From assembly GCA_964427595.1 (NCBI GenBank), contig CAYRUQ010000015.1, positions 1 to 32,484 of the forward strand: DNA of 32,484 nucleotides, in the 5' to 3' direction. Position numbers and translations under genes: made by a program. This DNA comes from Enterosoma sp964427595. GTDB lineage: Bacteria > Bacillota_I > Bacilli_A > RFN20 > CAG-288. Below the pieces are notes generated by a model. It searched no databases and had not been told where the DNA came from. It saw only the letters and a program-made list of their open reading frames with translations. This document shows, piece by piece, positions 15,411 to 22,249 of this stretch (within the stretch, counting starts at the first letter, position 1; every line of letters begins with the position of its first letter).

Positions 15411-16434
15411 TTTAAACGCCTTTTTCGCTCAAGCCGAGATTCTTAAAGATCCATCTTTAGCTGATAAACCTATCGCTATCGGTGGTGAAGCTAAAAGAAG
15501 CGTCGTTTCTACAGCTAGTTATGAAGCTAGAAAGTATGGCGTAGGTTCAGGGATGCCGGTTAGTGAAGCTAAAAGGCTTTGCCCACAGCTGATTTTGATA
15601 TCTGGGAATTATCATTATTATTCAAATTTATCGCATAAGTTTTTCGGCTATTTACATGCTCTTTATCCGATTATGGAGAAAGCCAGCATCGATGAATGTT
15701 ATATCGATATGACTGATGAGATTGATAAAGAAGATGCTTATGGATATCTTTTTGATTTGCAACTAAAGCTTTATAAAGTCACTAGACTTAAATGTTCTAT
15801 CGGTATGGGAAGCAACAAATTTCTCGCTAAGATGGGATCTGATTTAAAGAAACCGCTTGGTCTTACAATTATCGAAAAAGAAGATATTGAAAGTGTACTT
15901 TGGCCTTTAGATATCTCCAAGATGTATGGAATTGGGAAGAAGACTGCACCAAGACTTAAAGCATTAAGTATTAATACAATCGGTGATTTAGCCAAAACAG
16001 ATTCTTTAGAAGTTAAAACACTACTGGGTTCAATGTTTGAGTATTTCAAAGGAGAAGCAAACGGCATCGGAGATGATTTTGTCGATACTTCTGCTTATGA
16101 TCCTAAGTCAATATCAGCGGAGAGAACATTCCATGAAGACATCAATAGTTATGAAGATATCAGGACTGTCGTTTTAGAGTGCTGTAAGGAAATATATGAA
16201 AAACTAATAAAGTATCAAAAGGCCGTTCTCTGTTTAGGTATCAAATTTAGAAGACCGAATTTTCAAACTACCAGTAAAAGAAGGACACTTGATAAAGCAA
16301 TCACTACTGTTGATGAACTTTTTTATGAAAGCATGCGATTAGTAGATGATTACTACGATGATAAACCCTTGAGATTGCTAGGAATCTCATGTGAAAAAGT
16401 CATCGATAAGAAGGATCTTACTGATGAAGCTTAG
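15385..16434 (+). CDS. dinB: DNA polymerase IV (Y-family)
   Basis: Error-prone translesion polymerase. The palm motifs are visible: HIDLNAFFAQAE at the start and the catalytic SIDECYID near residue 102, with GSNKFLAKMGSDLKKP and the helix-hairpin-helix MYGIGKKTAPRLKAL. The little-finger domain follows (AERTFHEDINSYEDI). An upstream TTG (15382) abuts the ATG at 15385, which I prefer; the gene overlaps recN by 26 bases. The 349-residue protein ends ISCEKVIDKKDLTDEA and lacks the usual C-terminal QLxLF-type sliding-clamp motif. Confidence 0.94.
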   Translation: MSKKIVHIDLNAFFAQAEILKDPSLADKPIAIGGEAKRSVVSTASYEARKYGVGSGMPVSEAKRLCPQLILISGNYHYYSNLSHKFFGYLHALYPIMEKASIDECYIDMTDEIDKEDAYGYLFDLQLKLYKVTRLKCSIGMGSNKFLAKMGSDLKKPLGLTIIEKEDIESVLWPLDISKMYGIGKKTAPRLKALSINTIGDLAKTDSLEVKTLLGSMFEYFKGEANGIGDDFVDTSAYDPKSISAERTFHEDINSYEDIRTVVLECCKEIYEKLIKYQKAVLCLGIKFRRPNFQTTSKRRTLDKAITTVDELFYESMRLVDDYYDDKPLRLLGISCEKVIDKKDLTDEA

Positions 16435-17290
16435 TGAAGCTAAAAACAATTATTTGACCTTCCTTTTGATTGAAAAAGGAGATGCTAAGGTCACTGTTTC
16501 TTCATACGAGAAAGATATCGAACAATTCATTGAGTTCATCGGTGATAAAGAAACAAATGAGATCAGAGTGGATTCTGTATCTGATTACATCGCTTTTCTT
16601 AGTGAAAGAAAGTTATCAAGAAATACAATTGTCCGTAAGTCTACAGTGATTAGAGGATTTACTAAATATCTTAAAAATGAACATCTGACTGATATAACAA
16701 TCGCTGATATCGAACTACCTAAAAGAAATCGAAGGTTACCTAAATACTTAACGATTGAAGAAATATCTAGCATTTTGAAATATTTCATCGACAATAATGA
16801 ACCAACTTATTATTTGATGATGGCTATACTTGTCACTAGTGGCTTAAGAGTTTCTGAATTAGTAGGGCTAAGAGTTGATAACATCAACTTGAATGATGGT
16901 TATCTTAAGATTAAAGGCAAGGGAAACAAAGAGAGGATGATTCCTCTAAATGATAATCTAAGCAATACTATCAAAGACTATTTAGAGCAGACTAAACTTA
17001 AAGGAAAGAAGAAACGTATTTATCTCTTTTCGCATAAAAACACAAAACCTTATTCAAGACAGATTGTGTTTATAAAACTTAAGGAATGTGCGAGAGCAAT
17101 TGATTTGAAGAAGAACATATCTCCTCATACTTTAAGACACACTTATGCTAGCTTGCTTTTGAATAACGGAGCAAAACTTCGACAAGTTCAAGAACTATTA
17201 GGACATAGTGATATTTCGACAACCGAGATTTACACGCATTTAACCGATAAAAAGATACGTGACGAATATGATTTAATCATGGAAAGATAA
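16424..17290 (+). CDS. xerD: Tyrosine site-specific recombinase, XerD-like
   Basis: A 288-residue integrase-family protein with the SAM-like N-terminal domain (YLTFLLIEKGDAKVTVSSY) and the full catalytic set: Arg in SGLRVSEL, Lys in KGKGNKERMIPL, HTLRHTYAS, LGHSDISTTEIYTH with the nucleophilic Tyr. This is the size and pattern of Xer chromosome-dimer resolvases. The XerD choice rests on synteny with deoB (as in Bacillus ripX-drm). The ATG at 16424 follows AAGGAT and overlaps dinB by 11 bases; the frame is open 33 bases further up but that start has no ribosome site. Only one Xer gene is in the window; XerC may be elsewhere. Confidence 0.9.
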   Translation: MKLSEAKNNYLTFLLIEKGDAKVTVSSYEKDIEQFIEFIGDKETNEIRVDSVSDYIAFLSERKLSRNTIVRKSTVIRGFTKYLKNEHLTDITIADIELPKRNRRLPKYLTIEEISSILKYFIDNNEPTYYLMMAILVTSGLRVSELVGLRVDNINLNDGYLKIKGKGNKERMIPLNDNLSNTIKDYLEQTKLKGKKKRIYLFSHKNTKPYSRQIVFIKLKECARAIDLKKNISPHTLRHTYASLLLNNGAKLRQVQELLGHSDISTTEIYTHLTDKKIRDEYDLIMER

Positions 17291-17427
17291 GGATATTACT
17301 AAGAAGCAATTGCAAATAAAATAATGTAGTTGTCTTTAAAAAAGAAAAGGTGAGTTTAAATACTTAGAATGGTTTAGCAATGAATTTGAGAAATGTGATT
17401 TTTAAGTGTTTTTTTTGTTAAAAATTG

Positions 17428-17466
17428 AGCCTAACATAAGAGATTTTTTAATATTCGAGTTAGGCT
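17428..17466. repeat. Inverted repeat in the xerD-deoB spacer
   Basis: AGCCTAAC (17428-17435) and GTTAGGCT (17459-17466) are perfect 8-bp inverted copies around a 23-nt AT-rich interior. No U run follows on the plus strand, so it is a weak terminator at best; on the minus strand it is followed by CAATTTTT. It sits just upstream of the deoB promoter and could also be a protein site. Confidence 0.5.
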
Positions 17467-17486
17467 TATAGCCATGGTCATATCAA

Positions 17487-17515
17487 TTGATAAAGTATTA
17501 AAAAGAAACTATAAT
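17487..17515 (+). promoter_or_regulatory. Promoter of deoB
   Basis: TTGATA (17487-17492), a 17-base spacer and a perfect TATAAT (17510-17515). Transcription would start near 17522, giving a very short leader that holds the AAGGAAGG ribosome site before the ATG at 17539. The best sigma-A match in the window. Confidence 0.85.
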
Positions 17516-17538
17516 TTACAAACGAAGGAAGGTTATTT

Positions 17539-18729
17539 ATGAAATTTAAAAGAATCTTTTTAATCGTTATGGATTCTGTTGGTATCGGAGCTGCTGATGA
17601 TGCAGCTAAATTTGATGATGAAGGAAGTAATACTTGGATTCACACTGCGCAAGCTTGTCATGGTTTGAAGGTGCCTACATTAAATTCACTTGGTATCGGT
17701 AGCCTCGCTCCAATCGAAGGCACAAGCGAAGTTTCTCATCCCCATTCTTTTGTTCAAACTCTCCACGAAAGATCAAATGGAAAAGATACTTTAACTGGTC
17801 ATTGGGAAATGATGGGCATATTAACCCCTAATCCATTAATCACCTTTACTGATACTGGTTTTCCAAAGGAATTAATGGACGAATTATCAGCTAGAACTGG
17901 AAGAAAACTTCTAGGTAATTATTCTGAAAGTGGCACTGTTATCATCGAAAGACTTGGTGAACAAGCGATGAAAGAAGGTGCACTTATCGTTTATACTTCC
18001 GCCGATTCTGTCTTGCAGATAGCTGCTCATGTTGGCGTAATACCTCTAGAAAAATTATATGAATATTGTGAAATTGCTAGAGAGATCACTTTGCGTCCTG
18101 AGTGGCGAGTTGGTCGTGTTATCGCTCGTCCTTTCTTAGGTGATAACGCTTCTAATTTCTATCGTACCCCAGACAGAAGAGACTACGCTTTAGATCCTTC
18201 TGGCAGAACTGTTTTAAACGACCTTCAAGATTATAAGTTTGATACTATTGCCGTCGGCAAGATCCACGATATTTTCAACGGCGTTGGTATTACTGAATCC
18301 ATCCACACTGTTTCTAATGATGATGGTATGGAGAAGACTATTGCTATCGCAAGAGATAGAGATTTTACTGGATTGTGTTTCGTTAACTTGGTTGAATTTG
18401 ATTCAGTTTATGGTCATAGAAGAAATCCACTTGGATATGGTAAAGCTATTGAAGATTTTGATAAACAGCTAGCCACTTTATTACCGCTTCTGAAATCCGA
18501 TGATCTTCTTTTAATCACTGCCGACCATGGCAATGATCCTACTTTCCATGGAACTGATCATACTAGAGAAAGAGTACCTCTTATTTCTTATTCTTCACAA
18601 TATGTTAACGGAACAAAGCTTGCAGAACGCACCACTTTTGCGGACATCGGTAAAACTATTCTTGCTAACTTTGCTCTCACACCTTCTGAAAACGTAATTG
18701 GTGAAGTTATTAAGGAATTGTTAGATTAA
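17539..18729 (+). CDS. deoB: Phosphopentomutase
   Basis: Interconverts (deoxy)ribose 1- and 5-phosphate in nucleoside salvage. The 396-residue alkaline-phosphatase-superfamily protein shows metal-binding and catalytic motifs: IVMDSVGIGAADDA at the N-terminus, KDTLTGHWEMMG (catalytic Thr), YTSADSVLQIAAHV, and ADHGNDPTFHGTDHTRERVP near the C-terminus. Length is typical of bacterial DeoB. It has its own promoter and follows xerD, as in Bacillus, although no nucleoside phosphorylase gene comes next here. Confidence 0.98.
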   Translation: MKFKRIFLIVMDSVGIGAADDAAKFDDEGSNTWIHTAQACHGLKVPTLNSLGIGSLAPIEGTSEVSHPHSFVQTLHERSNGKDTLTGHWEMMGILTPNPLITFTDTGFPKELMDELSARTGRKLLGNYSESGTVIIERLGEQAMKEGALIVYTSADSVLQIAAHVGVIPLEKLYEYCEIAREITLRPEWRVGRVIARPFLGDNASNFYRTPDRRDYALDPSGRTVLNDLQDYKFDTIAVGKIHDIFNGVGITESIHTVSNDDGMEKTIAIARDRDFTGLCFVNLVEFDSVYGHRRNPLGYGKAIEDFDKQLATLLPLLKSDDLLLITADHGNDPTFHGTDHTRERVPLISYSSQYVNGTKLAERTTFADIGKTILANFALTPSENVIGEVIKELLD

Positions 18730-18742
18730 AAAATCTAATTTT
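18721..18742 (+). terminator. Weak AT-only hairpin at the deoB stop
   Basis: TTAGATT (18721-18727) pairs with AATCTAA (18732-18738) around AAAA and is followed by TTTT. The stem has almost no GC pairs and overlaps the deoB stop codon, so it may only attenuate read-through into the lipoprotein gene. Confidence 0.35.
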
Positions 18743-18757
18743 AAAATGGAAATTGTT

Positions 18758-19849
18758 ATGAATAGAAAAATATGTTCTTTAGTCGCCATTTTAAGTGTAG
18801 TGGGCCTTGTTTCTTGTAGTGAAGCTACTTCAAATAATAGTTCTAATAGTGATTTATCAAGCTTAACTTCATCAGTTTTTGATTCAAGCTCTGAAAGCGA
18901 TTTAAGCACTGATGGCGAAGCAGACGAACCCTATATTGATTATTATGTTTCATCAGTTTCTGATACTTCAGCTTCTTTGATTTCTGGTCTTTATAATGGC
19001 GTGGAACTAGATTATGTCATATCTTCTTATCCAGTTATATTAGCGGCCAGAAATAGCTCTGGGAAAGACCTTACTGAGATTATTAATGTTGCTGAAGAAT
19101 TCGGAGAAAAATATGGAACTGAGGGCTTTCCTCAAGCTGGTTTGTTTATAAAAACTGATTTAGATGAAAATAATGATGCTGATACTATCACCGCAATCAA
19201 GAATTTCTTAGGGACTTTTGATAATGATGTCGTTGATATCATAAATGGTGCTACTAATGCGGTAGCTTTTATGAACGAATACAGTAATGATTCCACAACT
19301 CAACAAGCAAGATTTGGTTTTGCCTCAAGTGTTTTAACTTCATCTCAAGCTGAAAATAAATTAGCGTTTATCTCGGCTGATGATAACCCTAGTTTAGAAG
19401 AGCTTTCTGTATTTGAAGATCCTCTTAATCTTACTTATAGTGAGAATCAACTTTCTTCATATTATCCGACTAATTACACAGGTGATAGTCAGTATGAAAT
19501 TGTTGAAGAATTAAACTTTACGATTACTTGTCCTCAAGGTGCGCCGGCAGCTACTTTAGCTCGTTATGCAACTTCTGAGAATGCTAATATTGTCGCATCT
19601 ACTCAAGTCAGTGCCGCTTTCGCTACTGGTGAATCTGATTTCATAATTTTTGACTCAGTAAATGGACTTAACCTTGCAGAAATGTACTGCAACAATTATA
19701 AGTTAGTTAGAATGGTTACATTTGGTAATCTGTATGTTGTTGCTACTGGTAATGATGATAATGGTCAGTTAGATAGAACTGATATAGTTTTATCTTATGG
19801 ACAAGATAATGTCCCTGATTTAGCTTTTAAGGCAGTTTATGGTGCTTGA
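18758..19849 (+). CDS. Substrate-binding lipoprotein of an ABC importer, apparently circularly permuted
   Basis: The protein starts with a lipoprotein signal (MNRKICSLVAILSVVG, lipobox LVSC) and a Ser/Asn-rich linker, so it is anchored outside the membrane. The ATG at 18758 follows GGAA and begins a normal signal peptide; the ATG at 18746 has no ribosome site. Counting from 18758 (363 residues), residues about 60-225 look like the second half of an NMT1/SsuA-like binding protein (SVSDTSASLISGLYNG, then VELDYVISSYPVILAARN). Residues about 249-363 look like the first half (TITCPQGAPAATLARYA, AAFATGESDFIIFDSVNG, KLVRMVTFGNLYVVATGND, GQDNVPDLAFKAVYGA). The two parts sum to about 280 residues, the size of one mature protein. 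The permease gene follows after 5 bases. Ligand unknown; thiamine-precursor or sulfonate-type ligands are typical of the family. Confidence 0.75.
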   Translation: MNRKICSLVAILSVVGLVSCSEATSNNSSNSDLSSLTSSVFDSSSESDLSTDGEADEPYIDYYVSSVSDTSASLISGLYNGVELDYVISSYPVILAARNSSGKDLTEIINVAEEFGEKYGTEGFPQAGLFIKTDLDENNDADTITAIKNFLGTFDNDVVDIINGATNAVAFMNEYSNDSTTQQARFGFASSVLTSSQAENKLAFISADDNPSLEELSVFEDPLNLTYSENQLSSYYPTNYTGDSQYEIVEELNFTITCPQGAPAATLARYATSENANIVASTQVSAAFATGESDFIIFDSVNGLNLAEMYCNNYKLVRMVTFGNLYVVATGNDDNGQLDRTDIVLSYGQDNVPDLAFKAVYGA

Positions 19850-19854
19850 TTAGT

Positions 19855-20631
19855 ATGAAGATCTATAAGGATTTATTCAGTAAGTTTAAGAAACCACTAT
19901 TTATCCTTATAGGTCTTTTTTTGTTTGTAATTATCTGGGAAATAATCGCTTTTGCAACTGGCTTTTTATTCTTGCCTGAGTTTTTCTCCTGTTTAGGAAC
20001 GATGTTCTCTCTATTTACTCAAGCAACGACATTTTCTGCTTTAGGACACACATTACTATTTTTGGTAATTTCATTAATTATTTCTCTCGTTCTAGGTGTT
20101 CTGTTGGGGACAATAGCTGGATATTACAAGCGTGTTGGTGAAGTTTTGGCTCCTTTAATTACAATCTTAAGGGCTTTTCCAACTATTGCTTTAGTTCTCT
20201 TACTTGTTATTTATGTGCCTAATTTTAGTCTTTATGTATGTGGAATGGTGCTATTCCCGATCATTTATCAGGCTACATACGATGGTACAAAACAAGTTTA
20301 TGAAAATTACCAAAATCAGATTTTATTGGAAGGTAAAAATCATTTGAATGTAATTACAAAGCTAATCTTACCTCTCAATATTAACAACATATTATTAGGG
20401 TTGGTACAAGCGTTCGGATTGGGTATAAAGATTCAGGTTATGGCTGAAACTTTCGGATATTCTGTGAATTCACTGGGTATCGGGAATTATATTCAACTTG
20501 CCTATAGGAATGTGGAGTATGAAAAAATGATGGCGTATGTTTTGATCTGTGTTATTCTTGCACTCCTTATTGATGGGCTAACTTACCTTTTAAAGCGAAA
20601 ATTATTGAAGAAAAATAAAAATAATAATTGA
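19855..20631 (+). CDS. ABC importer permease, SsuC/TauC-like
   Basis: A 258-residue inner-membrane protein with about six hydrophobic segments and a BPD_transp_1 domain. The EAA-type loop that docks the ATPase reads LLEGKNHLNVITKLILPL. Segment order (an N-terminal helix, then TFSALGHTLLFLVISLIISL, RAFPTIALVLLLVIYV, LGLVQAFGLGIKIQVMAETF) fits the nitrate/sulfonate/taurine/thiamine-precursor class. The start is taken at the ATG (19855), 5 bases after the lipoprotein stop; an upstream TTG overlaps that stop. No ATPase gene adjoins; downstream is non-coding. Confidence 0.88.
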   Translation: MKIYKDLFSKFKKPLFILIGLFLFVIIWEIIAFATGFLFLPEFFSCLGTMFSLFTQATTFSALGHTLLFLVISLIISLVLGVLLGTIAGYYKRVGEVLAPLITILRAFPTIALVLLLVIYVPNFSLYVCGMVLFPIIYQATYDGTKQVYENYQNQILLEGKNHLNVITKLILPLNINNILLGLVQAFGLGIKIQVMAETFGYSVNSLGIGNYIQLAYRNVEYEKMMAYVLICVILALLIDGLTYLLKRKLLKKNKNNN

Positions 20632-20641
20632 TAGTAATAAT

Positions 20642-21086
20642 TTAGTGCTAAAATAATACTATATTCCGAGAATTAAATTACCAGTTTAAAAATAGTACTA
20701 AAATTTAAATTACTAAATAAACACAGTTTATTGGAGATTCTAAATACTATCTGGTTCAATTGATTAAACAAAATATATATTATACGAAGTAGATTAAATC
20801 TCGAAATTTTAACATGTTTTATGCAATGGTCTGTATTTAGTACTACTTTATTACTAATTTATAATTAACGTAAATTTTTATCGTCTAAAGGGTGATGGTG
20901 TTAGTCCCACTCTTTTAGTTTTATATTCTAGTACTTTAGTAGTTAATTAGTGCTAAGTTTGAACTAATTAATTTTCTTTTTATGTGGTTTGCTAACATAA
21001 AACTCAAGTTATTAATTCAAGGACAAATTAGCACTAAGAAACCACCAAATTTCAATTTTAATGAATTAGTATTAAATTAGCACCAA
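20642..21086. repeat. Cluster of TTAGTRCTAA palindromes in a non-coding AT-rich spacer
   Basis: The 462 bases between the convergent permease and mtnN genes hold no ORF. They contain eight matches or near-matches to the 10-bp palindrome TTAGTRCTAA: 20642 (TTAGTGCTAA), 20692 (ATAGTACTAA), 20837 (TTAGTACTAC), 20927 (TCTAGTACTT), 20947 (TTAGTGCTAA), 21028 (TTAGCACTAA), 21066 (TTAGTATTAA) and 21077 (TTAGCACCAA). Several half sites (TTACTAA, ACTAATT) lie between them. Spacing is irregular (11 to 145 bases). The function is unknown; binding sites for a regulator or a nucleoid/partition protein are possible. Confidence 0.6.
20887..20915 (+). terminator. Possible terminator hairpin downstream of the ABC genes
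   Basis: AAAGGGTG (20887-20894) pairs with CACTCTTT (20908-20915, one G-T pair) around a 13-nt loop, followed by TAGTTTTAT. It is the only GC-containing stem in this spacer, but it lies 256 bases after the permease stop and its U tract is interrupted. Confidence 0.35.
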
Positions 21087-21093
21087 TAGGCCA

Positions 21094-21804
21094 CTAATAT
21101 TCTTTTATTAATTCTTTTACAAATTCTAGTGCTTTATCACATGTTTTGGCTAAATCATCGAAGTATTGTTCAGCGTTTTCTCCACTTTCAACTTCATCAG
21201 ATATAGTTCGAACAATAGCATATGGTATTTTTGCTAAATAGCATGCTTCCCCAACTGCTGCTGATTCCATATCGATTGCAATTGGATTATCGAACAATTC
21301 ATCTAGTTTTTTAGGACAATTTTCTTTCGTAATAAATAAATCACCAGACAAAATTAATCCTGTTTGAATCCTTTTTTTATTAGCCAAGTCAATGATTCTA
21401 TCATCACATTCAAAATAAAGGGGCATTCCATCCAATTGTCCTAATGAACATTCTTCAATACCTCTTAAATCAACATCATAAAAGGCTGTCTTAGACGCTA
21501 TTAAGGTACTTAATCTCTTAATTTTATGATTTAGAGCACCTGCTACACCCGCATTGATAACTAAATCAAAATCAAAAGCGTTTAATATTGCTCCTAAAGT
21601 GAAGCACATAGCACCCTTTCCAATACCACTTTTGACTATTGTTATTTCTCTATCATCTAATTTCTTTTTGTAATAAGAAACAGAACCATGCTTTCCACTT
21701 TCTGAACTAAGATATTTAATGTCTGCATCCTGGACTTCAAATACTTTTTTAACTGAAGCTAATTCGGATTCAGTTGCGACAGCGATTAAAATTTTCTTAT
21801 ACAT
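21094..21804 (-). CDS. mtnN: 5'-methylthioadenosine/S-adenosylhomocysteine nucleosidase
   Basis: Hydrolyses MTA and SAH to adenine, removing by-products of methylation and polyamine synthesis. The 236-residue protein (start ATG 21804) has the nucleosidase pattern: ILIAVATESELA at the N-terminus, VKSGIGKGAMCFTLGAIL, VINAGVAGAL, IAIDMESAAVGEACYLAKIP and VRTISDE, which hold the catalytic Glu and Asp and the ribose-binding Glu. The frame is open further up to 21855 but that lies inside rsfS and has no ribosome site. It overlaps rsfS by 8 bases and is the last gene of the minus-strand cluster. Confidence 0.94.
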   Translation of the reverse strand: MYKKILIAVATESELASVKKVFEVQDADIKYLSSESGKHGSVSYYKKKLDDREITIVKSGIGKGAMCFTLGAILNAFDFDLVINAGVAGALNHKIKRLSTLIASKTAFYDVDLRGIEECSLGQLDGMPLYFECDDRIIDLANKKRIQTGLILSGDLFITKENCPKKLDELFDNPIAIDMESAAVGEACYLAKIPYAIVRTISDEVESGENAEQYFDDLAKTCDKALEFVKELIKEY

Positions 21805-22240
21805 TTCTTTGACTTTCTGGTCTCTTTCTCTTGCGATAGACAGGCTCTTTATCAACTTCTATGCATTTATGAGGACAATCTTGGTATAAAGAATCAAAGT
21901 CAACACGAACTCTCTCTTCACGTGTAAAAAGTTGAATGACGATGTCTTTAGCATCAACTAAAATCCATCTGGAACCGTTTTTCCCTTCTACGTGATCAAG
22001 TTCTCTGTAGTTATCGTAAAGACTTTCCTCAGCTGTTTTTACTAAGTTTTCTAGTCTTCTTTCAGTTTGGGCAGAACAGACGATGTAATAAGAAACATAA
22101 GGAGTCTTAGATCTAACATCGTAAACTACGACGTCTTCAGCGTAGTTCCAAGAAAGGTCAGAAGCGATATAAATCGGTCTTCTAGCAGTAATTCTTCCTC
22201 TATCTTTTCGTTCTGTTTTTGGTCCTTTAATCTTCGGCAT
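21797..22240 (-). CDS. rsfS: Ribosomal silencing factor RsfS
   Basis: The core (IASDLSWNYAEDVVVYDVRS, YYIVCSAQTERRLENLVKTA, WILVDAKDIVIQLFTREERV, DFDSLYQDCPHK) matches the Iojap/RsfS family, which binds L14 and blocks subunit joining when nutrients are scarce. At 147 residues it is longer than the usual 105-120: about 22 basic residues precede the domain (MPKIKGPKTERKDRGRITAR) and a basic tail follows. The start has GGAGG just upstream. It lies 9 bases behind nadD-yqeK, the standard Firmicutes neighbour. Confidence 0.93.
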   Translation of the reverse strand: MPKIKGPKTERKDRGRITARRPIYIASDLSWNYAEDVVVYDVRSKTPYVSYYIVCSAQTERRLENLVKTAEESLYDNYRELDHVEGKNGSRWILVDAKDIVIQLFTREERVRVDFDSLYQDCPHKCIEVDKEPVYRKRKRPESQRNV

Positions 22241-22249
22241 TAATACCTC

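Noticed and set aside
20641..21093. CRISPR array in the repeat-rich spacer
   Set aside because: Repeats are only 10 bp, palindromic, imperfect and irregularly spaced, and no cas genes are present.
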